DNA from: Muribaculaceae bacterium
GTDB lineage: Bacteria > Bacillota > Clostridia > Lachnospirales > Lachnospiraceae
DNA: 64,000 nucleotides
Direction of reading: 5' to 3'
Assembly: GCA_023666425.1 (NCBI GenBank)
Contig: JAMPCA010000001.1
Coordinates: forward strand, 70,216-134,215
Positions within the stretch are counted from its first letter, which is position 1. Every line of letters starts with the position of its first letter. The notes beneath the pieces were generated by a model, which worked only from the letters and a program-made list of their open reading frames with translations, ran no database searches and was not told the DNA's origin. The translations under genes and the position numbers were made by a program. Positions 33,628 to 42,876 of this stretch are shown here, one piece after another.

Positions 33628-34320
33628 TTACTTGTCTTCCACCTTTTGTGCAAGCTTTTTCCGCTGTCTTCTCTCATGTTCCAGACGCTCCTGGATTTCG
33701 TCCATTCTGCGGAAGATATCGGCGATTGCCTCCTCCTCATTCTGAGGCCTCTGGGGATTCTCCATCTGCCCTCTCGCCTTGATATCCTTTGCAAAAATCC
33801 GCTTGAACACGATTCTCACCACCGGCTGAATGAAAAACACCTGCGAGAAAAATGCAAAGGGAAAGTTGAAGCAGACAAGCTTAAGCCAGTTTGCAAGCAG
33901 AGTCCAGAAGTCGAAGCCCGCATAGTACGGATAGTAGAACCATGCGGCCAAAAAGCTCATGGCCGGACACATGATCAGCACTGTGCAGCTGATGATCACC
34001 GTCTCAAAAATCATCGGGTGGTTCCTTGCGGGGTCGAACATATTGCTCGCCATGCGGAAGGACAGGGGGCTTCCCATAAAAATCTCCAGTATGTAGGCAA
34101 AGCAGAATTCAATCAGCACTACCGCCCAGATGGGCAGATACCTCCCGAACATATACACACCGCCCTGCCTGTTAATCGCCTCGATCACGCCGGAAGCGTT
34201 GTTGATCTGCATGAGAAGGCTTCCGTTCACAACATACAGACTGTAGAAAATGTATCCATGTACTGTGATCACTACCGTGAGCAGCGCAAAGATCATTCTC
34301 TGAAATTGGTTTCTTGGCAT
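33628..34320 (-). CDS. DUF2798-like membrane protein
   Basis: About 230 residues from MPRNQFQRMIFALLTVVITV (ATG at 34320, AGAGG 8 bases upstream). Four to five hydrophobic segments, for example LPIWAVVLIEFCFAYILEIF and TVIISCTVLIMCPAMSFLAA, with NHPMIFETVIISC typical of the DUF2798 repeat. The last 60 residues are charged and helical (EEEAIADIFRRMDEIQERLE), forming a cytoplasmic coiled coil. Function unknown. Confidence 0.75.
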   Translation of the reverse strand: MPRNQFQRMIFALLTVVITVHGYIFYSLYVVNGSLLMQINNASGVIEAINRQGGVYMFGRYLPIWAVVLIEFCFAYILEIFMGSPLSFRMASNMFDPARNHPMIFETVIISCTVLIMCPAMSFLAAWFYYPYYAGFDFWTLLANWLKLVCFNFPFAFFSQVFFIQPVVRIVFKRIFAKDIKARGQMENPQRPQNEEEAIADIFRRMDEIQERLEHERRQRKKLAQKVEDK

Positions 34321-34571
34321 AACTTTTACCTCTACTTTCTTTTGATTTTGGGCACAAAAAAACACGGAACAGCCAGTCATGTTCCGTGATCAGATTTACG
34401 TGCCCTGCACTACATGTGTCGTCATGCTTAATACCCGCTCATTTTATCACAAAATCCAAAACCGGGCAAGCTTAAAATTTCGTACCACATTTTATATAAA
34501 TTTTATAGGAATTCCTCTATAAATATGTTAAAATGTACTGGAAAATCAAATTTACATATGGGAGGTTTATT

Positions 34572-35789
34572 ATGGCAAGGTTTACATTACCGAGAGACTT
34601 ATATCACGGAAAGGGCGCTCTGGAGGCCTTAAAGACACTGGAAGGCAAAAAAGCCATCATCTGTGTGGGCGGCGGCTCCATGAAGCGGTTCGGATTTTTA
34701 GACCGGGCGGTCAGCTATCTGCAGGAGGCCGGCATGGAGGTGAAGATCTTCGAGGGCATCGAGCCGGATCCGTCGGTGGATACCGTGATGAAGGGCGCGG
34801 CTGTCATGCAGGAGTTCGGGCCGGACTGGATCGTAGCCATGGGCGGCGGCTCTCCGATTGACGCTGCGAAAGCGATGTGGATCAAATACGAGTATCCTGA
34901 CAGCACTTTTGAAGATATGTGCAAGGTATTCGGTATTCCGAAATTGCGGCAAAAAGCTCATTTCTGCGCAATTTCCTCCACTTCCGGCACGGCTACGGAG
35001 GTGACTGCATTCTCGATCATTACCGACTACAATAAAGGTATCAAATACCCCATCGCCGACTTTGAGATTACGCCGGACGTGGCGATCGTTGACCCGGATC
35101 TGGCGGAGACTATGCCGCAAAAGCTGGTGGCGCACACCGGAATGGACGCTATGACACACTCGATTGAGGCCTATGTCTCTACTGCAAACTGCGACTACAG
35201 CGATGCACTGGCTCTGCACTCTATCAAGATGATCCAGCGCGATCTGGTCGGCTCCTACAACGGCGATATGGAAAAGCGCGCGAACATGCACAATGCCCAG
35301 TGTCTCGCCGGAATGGCATTCTCCAACGCTCTGCTGGGAATCGTACACTCCATGGCGCACAAGACGGGCGCGGCATTTGCGGACAAGGGTGCGCACATTA
35401 TCCACGGCGCCGCCAATGCTATGTATCTGCCGAAAGTGATCGCCTTTAACGCCAAGGATGAGACAGCGAAAAAGCGTTACGGCGAGATTGCAGACTTCAT
35501 GGAGCTTGGCGGTAACAGTCCGGACGAGAAGGTACAGCTTTTGATTGATGCTCTGCGGAAGATGAACGACGATCTGAATATCCCGCACTGCATCAAAAAT
35601 TATGGCGCAGACAGCTTCCCGACGGAGCAGGGCTTCGTGCCGGAGGATGTATTCCTTGACCGCCTGCCCGAGATTGCTGCCAACGCTTTACTTGACGCCT
35701 GCACCGGCTCTAACCCGCGCCAGCCGAGCCAGGAGGAGATGGAAAAGCTGTTAAAATGCTGCTACTATGACACAGAAGTCGATTTTTAA
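34572..35789 (+). CDS. Iron-containing alcohol dehydrogenase
   Basis: About 405 residues from MARFTLPRDLYHGKGALEAL (ATG at 34572, GGGAGG upstream). NAD-binding MGGGSPIDAAKAMW, and metal ligands in HTGMDAMTHSIEAYVS and GIVHSMAHKTGAAF plus IIHGAANAMYLP are those of group III Fe-dependent dehydrogenases such as butanol dehydrogenases. It likely reduces aldehydes to alcohols in fermentation. Its last ten codons with the stop are duplicated directly downstream. Confidence 0.96.
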   Translation: MARFTLPRDLYHGKGALEALKTLEGKKAIICVGGGSMKRFGFLDRAVSYLQEAGMEVKIFEGIEPDPSVDTVMKGAAVMQEFGPDWIVAMGGGSPIDAAKAMWIKYEYPDSTFEDMCKVFGIPKLRQKAHFCAISSTSGTATEVTAFSIITDYNKGIKYPIADFEITPDVAIVDPDLAETMPQKLVAHTGMDAMTHSIEAYVSTANCDYSDALALHSIKMIQRDLVGSYNGDMEKRANMHNAQCLAGMAFSNALLGIVHSMAHKTGAAFADKGAHIIHGAANAMYLPKVIAFNAKDETAKKRYGEIADFMELGGNSPDEKVQLLIDALRKMNDDLNIPHCIKNYGADSFPTEQGFVPEDVFLDRLPEIAANALLDACTGSNPRQPSQEEMEKLLKCCYYDTEVDF

Positions 35790-35820
35790 CTGCTACTGCG
35801 GCATAGACGTCGATTTTTAA
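35759..35820 (+). repeat. Duplicated 3' end of the alcohol dehydrogenase gene
   Basis: Two adjacent 31-bp copies (35759-35789 and 35790-35820) share CTGCTACT, a variable middle and GTCGATTTTTAA. The first ends with the gene's stop codon; the second is shifted by one base so its stop is out of frame with the gene. Confidence 0.88.
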
Positions 35821-35843
35821 CTGCCGAACCAAATATAAAAAGG

Positions 35844-35880
35844 CTGAGGGGGGAATCGTTTTCATCTCCCTCAGTCTTTT
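35844..35880. terminator. Terminator between alcohol dehydrogenase and methyltransferase
   Basis: Stem CTGAGGG / CCCTCAG (35844-35850 with 35868-35874) extended by GGGA/TCCC, followed by TCTTTTATTT. It serves the plus-strand gene and may also stop the convergent methyltransferase. Confidence 0.8.
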
Positions 35881-35887
35881 ATTTGTT

Positions 35888-36676
35888 TCAACACTTTTTT
35901 CTAAGCTCAGAGACGGCAATATAATGCATAATCTCAAATTCGTCGGGCGCGATATCCGCAAGAAGCTTTCGGTGCTCCTGCTCCCACATCGAAATTTCTT
36001 TGTCCGTAAGGGATGCGCCAATTCCGCGGCAGGCCTTCATTCTTCCATTCCAGCTGTCACGGGTAAAGGGCACCTTTATTGTAAATTCCTCATGGTACAC
36101 AGGCTCAAATTCTTCCTTATAACAATCCGGTATAGCTATTTGATGAACAGTTTCGCCTGCACCGCTCCATTTGGGACTGTATTTCAATACGAGCTTTTCA
36201 CTTGCAGCCGCAATTTCGTCCTCAAAAGGCAGCCACCCCATATATAAAACAAGGATTCTTCCCCCGGTTTTGAGCATACGGTGAAATCTGGGCATAACTG
36301 CCTTGTGGTCAAAATACCAAAAGCATTGGCAGGCCGTAATGACATCGAACGAATTGTCTGGAAAATCTATATCTTCTGTCGGTATCGCATAGTAATCTAT
36401 GTCCATGCCTTTTGAAAGCATTTTTGCCTGTTCAATCTGCTCCCCTGAAATATCCGCAGCCGTCCACTTTGCCCCAAATCTATACATATTTCTGGGAAGA
36501 ACTCCCGTCCCCGTTCCAACATCAAGAACAGACTGCCCATTGATACACAAACCTCTGTCAACAATTTTCCGGTAAAATACCTGCGGATAAATGTCACGGT
36601 ACTTTGCGTAATCCGAAGATACTCTCCCCCAGTCAAACGCTTTTCCGCCGTCTAAATCTTTGTCGGTGATTTCCAT
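35888..36676 (-). CDS. Class I SAM-dependent methyltransferase
   Basis: 262 residues. VLDVGTGTGVLPRNMYRFG is motif I (SAM binding), WTAADISGEQIEQAK motif II, and FDVITACQCFWYFDHKAVMP motif IV of Methyltransf_11/25 types. Soluble; substrate unknown. It stands alone between the dehydrogenase terminator and the Fic gene, on the opposite strand to both. Confidence 0.92.
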   Translation of the reverse strand: MEITDKDLDGGKAFDWGRVSSDYAKYRDIYPQVFYRKIVDRGLCINGQSVLDVGTGTGVLPRNMYRFGAKWTAADISGEQIEQAKMLSKGMDIDYYAIPTEDIDFPDNSFDVITACQCFWYFDHKAVMPRFHRMLKTGGRILVLYMGWLPFEDEIAAASEKLVLKYSPKWSGAGETVHQIAIPDCYKEEFEPVYHEEFTIKVPFTRDSWNGRMKACRGIGASLTDKEISMWEQEHRKLLADIAPDEFEIMHYIAVSELRKKC

Positions 36677-36969
36677 CGTGTAGCTCCTTTGTTTTAATAC
36701 TCAGGGCTGAGCAGAAAATCCGCTATGTGCATGGTCTTAATTCTCTCATAATTTCCACCTGCTAATCCATCCGCTCTGAGTTACGGTGGTGTTTACATAT
36801 CCGGCAATGAAGCACTTGAAAACCAGTCCCGAACCAGCCGCCCTGTTTTGACTTCTGCTTGTACAGTATAGCATTAAAAAGCTGAATTTTCAATCGTTCC
36901 GCTATTTTTATCCTCTTATCCGGGCAATACTATATAAATATGTATCGCAAGTGTCTTTCGTCCGCTTCA

Positions 36970-37008
36970 TTGACTTTTCGTCCATTATATGTCATAATAT
37001 GGACGAAA
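36970..37008 (+). promoter_or_regulatory. Fic gene promoter overlapped by a 33-bp palindrome
   Basis: TTGACT (36970-36975), 17-bp spacer, CATAAT (36993-36998). A near-perfect palindrome occupies 36976-37008: arms TTTCGTCCAT and ATGGACGAAA are perfect over 10 bp and the 13-bp centre has only two mismatched pairs. It covers the spacer, the -10 and the start site, so a bound dimer would block RNA polymerase. A further half site TTTCGTCC lies at about 36956. Confidence 0.8.
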
Positions 37009-37049
37009 GAAAGCAAAGATGGATGAACCTTTCAAGTAAGGATTTTCCC

Positions 37050-38117
37050 ATGAGAAATTTTGATTATACAAAACTGACAAATTATAAGTGGGACAGCGAG
37101 GTGCTTTCCTATGTTGCTAAAATACATGAATGCAAGGGCAGACAGGACTTGTTTGTGCGACAAAAGCCAATAGAGCTTAGCCGGCTGATTGAAGTCGCAA
37201 AAATCCAAAGTACCGAAGCGTCCAATAAAATTGAGGGTATCGTCACTACAAGTACCCGTATCCGGCAGTTAGTGGAAGAAAAAACCACACCGAGAAACCG
37301 GGACGAAAGCGAGATTTTAGGGTATCGGGATGTCCTGAACACCATTCACGAAAGCCATGACTATATTCCGGTAACACCGTCCTATATCCTTCAGCTTCAC
37401 AGAGATTTGTTAAAACACGCAGGTCTTTCCTATGGCGGTAATTTCAAGAATACGCAGAACTACATCAGCGAAACACGATCCGACGGAACGCAGATTGTAC
37501 GGTTTACCCCTCCTGCACCCTATGAAACGCCGGAGGCAGTCGAAAAAATCTGTAAAAGCTACAAACGGGCGGTGAACACGGAAGCGGTGGACGCTTTAAT
37601 TCTGATACCCGCCTTTATCTGTGATTTTCTCTGTATCCACCCCTTTAACAACGGCAACGGACGCATGAGCAGGCTTCTGACCTTGCTGCTGCTCTATCAG
37701 AACGGATATGAAGTCGGCAAGTATATCAGCATTGAGAAGCAGATTGAAAAAACAAAGGACGCCTATTACGATATGCTTGCACAGTCCGACATCGGCTGGC
37801 ATGAGGAAACCAACGAGCCAACACCGTTTATCAAGTATATGCTGCAAATGGTGCTTGCCTGCTATGTGGAATTTGAAGAGCGTGTCGGCATGATGAACGG
37901 GAAAGGTCGGGGAAGTACCGCCTATGATATAGTCAAAGCCTATATGATGGGCAGAATCGGAAAAATGACCGGAGCTGAAGTCATCGCAGCCTGTCCGAGC
38001 GTGGGACGAAGCGCAGCCCTCGGTGCGATCAAGAAACTGACCGAGGAGGGGCTTATCTTAAAATGCGGCTCAGGCAGAAGCACCTACTATGTCCGTGCCG
38101 ACGCTGTTGAGGAATAG
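37050..38117 (+). CDS. Fic family protein with C-terminal winged helix
   Basis: About 355 residues from MRNFDYTKLTNYKWDSEV (ATG at 37050, TAAGGA upstream; the frame is open further upstream). The catalytic motif HPFNNGNGRMSRL fits the active HPFx(D/N)GNGR pattern used to transfer AMP to target hydroxyls. An N-terminal inhibitory motif STEASNKIEG (S-xxx-E-G) marks it as a class II, self-inhibited Fic. The C-terminus (MTGAEVIAACPSVGRSAALG, IKKLTEEGLILKCGSGRST) reads as a winged helix. With the palindrome on its promoter, self-regulation is a reasonable inference. Targets unknown. Confidence 0.93.
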   Translation: MRNFDYTKLTNYKWDSEVLSYVAKIHECKGRQDLFVRQKPIELSRLIEVAKIQSTEASNKIEGIVTTSTRIRQLVEEKTTPRNRDESEILGYRDVLNTIHESHDYIPVTPSYILQLHRDLLKHAGLSYGGNFKNTQNYISETRSDGTQIVRFTPPAPYETPEAVEKICKSYKRAVNTEAVDALILIPAFICDFLCIHPFNNGNGRMSRLLTLLLLYQNGYEVGKYISIEKQIEKTKDAYYDMLAQSDIGWHEETNEPTPFIKYMLQMVLACYVEFEERVGMMNGKGRGSTAYDIVKAYMMGRIGKMTGAEVIAACPSVGRSAALGAIKKLTEEGLILKCGSGRSTYYVRADAVEE

Positions 38118-38608
38118 CAGACCTTTTCAACCATAATTCGGTAATTATTTCAGAAAAAGCTGTGCGAAACAATCATACCTTTTCAAAAATCCGCTCTATG
38201 TATGAATCCGTCAGATATATCATTCGCATAAAATACTGCTGCCGTCTTAAATGTAAACTATCCCGACACACAAAAAGACACCACTACTTATATCGCTATA
38301 AGCAATGATGTCTTATTTTTTTACTATATCAAAGCTCACCATTTGTCGTAACTCTGTCGTAAAACACAAATATAAACTTTCTAAACCGCTTGTAAATGCC
38401 CTATTTAAGCCATTTTACTTATCCAAGCTCTTCATCGTGGGGACGAAATCGGACAGATTGATATAGTTTACTAAAATGTCCCAATCTCTCGTATATTCTC
38501 CTTTTTTCACATTTCTCTACATCTAATTTTCCGCATTTGTCCGTACTGTTATGATGTAAATGATGTGGAATTTGATGTAGATGATGTAACTGCTTCTGTT
38601 TTCAAAAG
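38118..38608. other. Gene-free region downstream of fic
   Basis: No convincing coding frame. It is AT-rich and holds four TGATGT boxes at 38552, 38561, 38573 and 38582 (spacings 9, 12, 9). Two more TGATGTAA boxes occur near 40719 and 40730 on the far side of the integrase scar. It looks like decayed mobile-element DNA. Confidence 0.5.
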
Positions 38609-38649
38609 AGAAGTCCTGACATTCCCGATATGGGAACATCAGGACTTCT
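38609..38649. terminator. Long hairpin at the scar boundary
   Basis: Arms AGAAGTCCTGA and TCAGGACTTCT (38609-38619, 38639-38649) pair perfectly; inside, TTCCC and GGGAA pair again. T-rich bases follow on both strands, so it can end transcription either way, including from the PDDEXK gene. Confidence 0.7.
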
Positions 38650-38656
38650 TATGTTT

Positions 38657-38727
38657 TACTCATTTTTGAAATATAAGTCAAGACCTTCAAATTCGGAGCG
38701 TTTCAGCTCTTTTGTCACATCCGCATA
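38657..38727 (-). pseudogene. Detached 3' end of a tyrosine integrase (direct repeat, copy 1)
   Basis: 71 bp matching 40013-40083 at 69 positions, same orientation. On the minus strand it encodes ADVTKELKRSEFEGLDLYFK and the end of that protein, the last two dozen residues of an ICE/phage-type integrase, with nothing of the catalytic core upstream. It lies 21 bp after the PDDEXK gene stop. Confidence 0.88.
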
Positions 38728-38748
38728 TTACATATTGCTCTTTTTTAT

Positions 38749-39855
38749 TTATTCTTCATTTAATGCCCCTTTTCTCTCATTTTCCTGCTGTAAATAGAAC
38801 ATTGCTTTTTGTGTTTCAATTTCTGCCCTCAGTTCTTCATCCGTTGGCAGATAGAGTTTATATTTAGAAGCGAACAACTGCTCATTGCCATGAAGCACGG
38901 AATATCTCGCAATATCTTCATCCGTGTCGGAGCAGAGGACAATCCCGATTGTCGGATTATCTCCCTCGCTACGTTTCAGTTCGTCGTACATACGGATATA
39001 CATATCCATCTGTCCGACATCCTGATGAGAAATTTTTTCTGTTTTCAAATCAATCAGGACAAAGCATTTGAGGATATAGTTATAGAATACAAGGTCGATA
39101 TAATAATCTTGCTTTTCTGTGTGTATATGCTGCTGCCTTGCAACAAAAGCGTAGCCTTTGCCAAGCTCCATAAGAAACTTCTGTAAATTGGAAAGAATAC
39201 TTTTCTCAAGATCGCTCTCCGTAAAGTCAGTATTGGAGGATAGACCTAAGAACTCAGCAACAACCGGATTTTTAATAAATTCTAACTTATCTTCTTGATA
39301 TTCTGCCGTCAACTCCTGCATTTCCTGTTTGACAAGCTCTTTCTTCTGCGTCTGAAGCATACGGTAATAATACTGAGATGAAATATTCCTCTGTAATGTA
39401 CGCACACTCCAAGTCTGTTCCGAAGCTTCTCTCTCATACCATGCACGAGCTTGTTTGTCATTTACCTGCAAAAGAATACGATAATGCGTCCACGAAAGCA
39501 ACAGAGTTGATTTTCCACTCACTGAGTGGAAAATCTCAGGATACTCTTTATAGAACGAATAAAAGTTATACAAATTAGTTTTTGTATAGCCTTTTCCGTA
39601 CTCAGAAGTCAGTTCTTTAGCCAACTTGGCAATAATGTTTGCTCCATACTCTGCTCTGTCAGTCCCCTGAAATCCTTCCTCTGCAATACGATAACTAATA
39701 AGCCAGTTTCTCTGCACAAGCGCTGTATTAACTGCCTGATATGCCGCTTTTTGTGAGGACTCGATAATGGAACACATATCTTTAAGAATGTCATCGGTTT
39801 TTATAAAATTGCCCATAACATCATTTTGTCCTGAAGTAGTCAAGTTATTCTCCAT
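38749..39855 (-). CDS. PDDEXK nuclease domain protein (DUF1016, YhcG type)
   Basis: About 368 residues from MENNLTTSGQNDVMGNF (ATG at 39855, AAGGA upstream; an ATG at 39894 has no ribosome site). The N-terminal helical domain has YGKGYTKTNLYNFYSFYKEY and LLLSWTHYRILLQV, the DUF1016_N signature. The C-terminal nuclease domain has FVARQQHIHTEKQDYYIDLV and FVLIDLKTEKISHQD, giving the D-(E/D)xK acidic core. Such proteins are linked to restriction and mobile elements. It is flanked by 71-bp copies of an integrase end, so it was probably carried in. Confidence 0.93.
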   Translation of the reverse strand: MENNLTTSGQNDVMGNFIKTDDILKDMCSIIESSQKAAYQAVNTALVQRNWLISYRIAEEGFQGTDRAEYGANIIAKLAKELTSEYGKGYTKTNLYNFYSFYKEYPEIFHSVSGKSTLLLSWTHYRILLQVNDKQARAWYEREASEQTWSVRTLQRNISSQYYYRMLQTQKKELVKQEMQELTAEYQEDKLEFIKNPVVAEFLGLSSNTDFTESDLEKSILSNLQKFLMELGKGYAFVARQQHIHTEKQDYYIDLVFYNYILKCFVLIDLKTEKISHQDVGQMDMYIRMYDELKRSEGDNPTIGIVLCSDTDEDIARYSVLHGNEQLFASKYKLYLPTDEELRAEIETQKAMFYLQQENERKGALNEE

Positions 39856-40011
39856 AATCTGCTGATCCTTCCATATTATATTTTTCTTTAACATGCTAAT
39901 TTTAAACTCTGCGATTTATAAATACAAGACCAAATCCTTCAAAACAAACGGTACCTCCAAAATAATTTTTGGAAGTACCTTAATTAAATCATTTATTAAA
40001 TTTCAAATATT

Positions 40012-40215
40012 CTACTCATTTTTGAAATATAAGTCAAGACCTTCAAATTCGGAGCGTTTCAGCTCCTTTGTCACATCCGTATAGATATTGAGCGTGGTGG
40101 AAATGTCCTTATGCCCAAGAGCGTCCTGAATCACCTTCACATTCACTCCTGCCTCGCACATCCTTGTCGTGAAAGTATGGCGGAGCGAATGGCAGCTAAA
40201 ATGTGGAAGCAACAT
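40012..40215 (-). pseudogene. 5'-truncated tyrosine integrase, C-terminal part
   Basis: 67 codons: LPHFSCHSLRHTFTTRMCEA has the RHT box, LGHKDISTTLNIYTDVT the second histidine and the catalytic tyrosine (IYTDV), and the end is ELKRSEFEGLDLYFKNE. The N-terminal DNA-binding and first catalytic arginine regions are gone: at the 5' side it is joined in frame to the kinase-like gene at 40246. It cannot be an active recombinase as it stands. Confidence 0.9.
40013..40083. repeat. 71-bp direct repeat, copy 2
   Basis: Partner of 38657-38727 (69/71 identical). It is the natural 3' end of the integrase remnant. The two copies are 1356 bp apart and enclose only the PDDEXK gene. Confidence 0.9.
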
Positions 40216-40245
40216 AATTAGTACATGGTCATAATCTGATATTTC

Positions 40246-40608
40246 TTATAATGTTTCTACGGATATGTTTGTGTCAACAAATACCATTTTCCCTTTGGTA
40301 CTCAACGTTTTCAGAATTTGTAACTCCAATATTTCACATTCCTTTGATACTCCTCTTATCCATGTTTCATATTCATCTGGTGTTCGCCTGATGAAATCGT
40401 GCCAATCCTGCAAATCTCTTGTATAGGTCAAGCACGGAAACTTGTCCCTATCTAATTCAGGCAATAACGTATTATGATAATTTTCTTCACAAGCAATACC
40501 ATTATACTTTTCAGCAAGTCGTTTTACCATCGTAGATTTTCCGGCATATGCAGTTCCATTTATAAAAAATGTATTTTCAAATCTCATTCTCTCTATCTCC
40601 TCAAACAT
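40246..40608 (-). pseudogene. P-loop kinase/AAA protein, truncated, fused in frame to integrase remnant
   Basis: 120 codons: ENTFFINGTAYAGKSTMVKR carries Walker A (GTAYAGKST), and KGKMVFVDTNISVETL is followed by TAA at 40246. Beyond the stop the same frame continues EISDYDHVLIML and then directly LPHFSCHSLRHT of the integrase. So the normal protein probably went on past the stop, and its C-terminus was replaced. Related small P-loop proteins act as nucleoside or shikimate kinase-like enzymes; this copy is likely dead. Confidence 0.7.
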
Positions 40609-40793
40609 CGATTTGTTTCATCCATCATTTTTGAAAATAGGCAATCCCATTATGAGACTGCCCATTCATTTTTAGAAAATATGCGATTTTTCCACCTCTG
40701 CACAAAATCCTGCATCGTTTGATGTAAGGTTGATGTAAAGTTGTAAGGTTTCTTGATTTTACGGTTTCGCAAACCCGCATAAATACTGGGTTT

Positions 40794-42296
40794 TTAGCCC
40801 TTTTCGTTCGGGAGGGACTTCATCGTCGGGAACAGTAGCACATCGCGTATCGCCGCGGAATCCGTCAGCAGCATCACCAGACGGTCGATGCCATAGCCAA
40901 TGCCCCCAGTGGGAGGCATACCAATCTCCAGCGCATTCAAAAAGTCCTCGTCCGTGTGGTTGGCCTCCTCGTCGCCCGCGGCGAAAGCCGCATCCTGCGC
41001 GGCAAAGCGCTCGCGCTGGTCGATGGGGTCGTTGAGCTCGGAATAGGCGTTACACATCTCCCACGTGTTGACGAAGAGTTCAAAGCGCTCCACCTTCCCC
41101 GGGTCAGAGGGCTTCTTCTTCGTCAGCGGAGAAATCGCAAGCGGGTGATCCATGATAAAGGTTGGCTGCACCAGCTCCTTCTCACAGTACTCCTCGAAAA
41201 AGAGATTGATAATATCTCCCTTCGTGTGGCGCTCCTCGTACTCGATGTGACGCTCCTTTGCCAGAGCCTTGGCCGCATCGTCGTCCGCCACCGTGTCAAA
41301 ATCAATGCCCGCATACTTCTGAATCGCCTCATTCATCGTCATGCGCGCAAAGGGTCTGCCAAGGTCGATCTCGATGCCGTTGTAAGTGATTTTGCTGCTG
41401 CCGCAGACCTTTTCCGCCAGATAGCGGAACATGCTCTCCGTCAGCTCCATCATTCCCTCGTAATCCGTATACGCCTGATACAGCTCCATCAGGGTAAACT
41501 CCGGGTTATGGCGGGTATCTACACCCTCATTGCGGAATACCCTGCCAATCTCATATACGCGCTCGAGGCCGCCGACGATCAGACGCTTTAAGTATAACTC
41601 CAAAGAGATGCGAAGCTTCACATCCTCATTCAATGCATTGTAATGCGTGTCAAAGGGTCTCGCCGCCGCACCGCCCGCATTGCTGACCAGCATCGGCGTC
41701 TCCACCTCCATGAAGCCTCTCTCATCAAGGAAATTCCGAATCTCCCTGATAATCTGGGAGCGCTTAAGAAACGTATTCTTTACCTCCGGATTCATAATCA
41801 GATCGACATACCTCTGGCGGTAGCGGGTATCTGTGTCTGTGAGTCCGTGGAACTTCTCCGGCAGAATCTGCAGGCTCTTGGAGAGCATGACGACAGACTC
41901 CGCATGAATGGAAATCTCGTCGGTCTTTGTCTTAAACACAAAGCCCCTCACGCCAAAGATATCGCCTACATCTGCGCGTTTGAAGTCCTTGTACGCCTCC
42001 TCGCCCAGATCGTCCCTTGTCACATAGACCTGAATGCTTCCCTTTAAATCCTGAATATTGCAGAAAGAAGCTTTCCCCATCACGCGCTTGAACATCATGC
42101 GCCCCGCAACAGAGACCTCCTTTCCCTCCAGTTCCTCAAAGTGCTCCTTCACATCCACGCTGTGATGCGTTACATCATACTTAGTGATGACAAAGGGATC
42201 TTTTCCATTGTCCTGCAATTCCTTCAGCTTCTCCCGGCGCACCTTCAAAAGCTGGTTGATATCCTGCTGCTGTCCGCCATTATTCTGCTCTGCCAT
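40794..42296 (-). CDS. lysS: Lysyl-tRNA synthetase, class II
   Basis: 500 residues. The N-terminal OB fold ([20 protein letters not shown]) binds the anticodon. The class II motifs are [20 protein letters not shown] (motif 1), [20 protein letters not shown] (motif 2) and [20 protein letters not shown] (motif 3). It charges tRNA-Lys. It lies 13 bp after greA, the usual greA-lysS pair of Lachnospiraceae. The gene stands directly beside the mobile-element scar but is intact. Confidence 0.98.
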   Translation of the reverse strand: MAEQNNGGQQQDINQLLKVRREKLKELQDNGKDPFVITKYDVTHHSVDVKEHFEELEGKEVSVAGRMMFKRVMGKASFCNIQDLKGSIQVYVTRDDLGEEAYKDFKRADVGDIFGVRGFVFKTKTDEISIHAESVVMLSKSLQILPEKFHGLTDTDTRYRQRYVDLIMNPEVKNTFLKRSQIIREIRNFLDERGFMEVETPMLVSNAGGAAARPFDTHYNALNEDVKLRISLELYLKRLIVGGLERVYEIGRVFRNEGVDTRHNPEFTLMELYQAYTDYEGMMELTESMFRYLAEKVCGSSKITYNGIEIDLGRPFARMTMNEAIQKYAGIDFDTVADDDAAKALAKERHIEYEERHTKGDIINLFFEEYCEKELVQPTFIMDHPLAISPLTKKKPSDPGKVERFELFVNTWEMCNAYSELNDPIDQRERFAAQDAAFAAGDEEANHTDEDFLNALEIGMPPTGGIGYGIDRLVMLLTDSAAIRDVLLFPTMKSLPNEKG

Positions 42297-42309
42297 GTTC
42301 TAATCCTCT

Positions 42310-42798
42310 CTAACCCACGGTTGATCTCTGTATCTCCAGCAGCTTGTAAGATAACTCCCCCGCCTCGGTCTCCACGGTGACGGTGTCTCCCACCTTCTTG
42401 CCGAGAAGCGCCCGGCCTACCGGGGACTCATTGCTGATCTTGCCCTTTAAACTGTTGGCCTCTGTGGAGCCCACAATCTTGTACTCCAGCTCTTCGTCAT
42501 ATTCCATGTCGAGGATCTTCACCTTACAGCCGATGCCTACCTTCTCCAGATCCGCTTCCTCCTCGACAAAAACCTCTGCATTTTTCAGAATCTTCTCAAT
42601 CTCCTCAATCCGGGCCTCAATGTCGCGCTGCTCGTCCTTCGCCGCATCGTACTCTGCATTCTCGGACAGGTCTCCCTGCTCCCGGGCCTCCTTGATCTTC
42701 TGGGACACCTCCTTGCGCTTTACGACTTTTAAATCCTCCAGCTCGTCCTCCAGCTTCTTCAGTCCTTCATAAGTCAGAATATTCTTCTTCGTTTCCAT
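42310..42798 (-). CDS. greA: Transcription elongation factor GreA
   Basis: 162 residues. N-terminal coiled coil [18 protein letters not shown] with tip residues in [14 protein letters not shown], which enter the RNA polymerase channel to trigger cleavage of backtracked RNA; C-terminal domain [20 protein letters not shown] and [14 protein letters not shown]. Standard length. First gene of the greA-lysS unit. Confidence 0.98.
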   Translation of the reverse strand: METKKNILTYEGLKKLEDELEDLKVVKRKEVSQKIKEAREQGDLSENAEYDAAKDEQRDIEARIEEIEKILKNAEVFVEEEADLEKVGIGCKVKILDMEYDEELEYKIVGSTEANSLKGKISNESPVGRALLGKKVGDTVTVETEAGELSYKLLEIQRSTVG

Positions 42799-42876
42799 TT
42801 GTCTACCCCGCTTTTCTTAAAATATACTCCTATGATAGAAATATTCTCCGAAAACAACTAACGTATTATATCGAAT

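Noticed and set aside
36677-36949. Possible remnant gene upstream of fic
   Set aside because: Several stops in all frames and no recognisable motif; only the promoter and palindrome at its end could be supported.
38118-38608. Possible CRISPR-like or iteron origin from the TGATGT boxes
   Set aside because: Units are too short and uneven for CRISPR, and no replication gene is nearby; kept only as a possible element-end signal.
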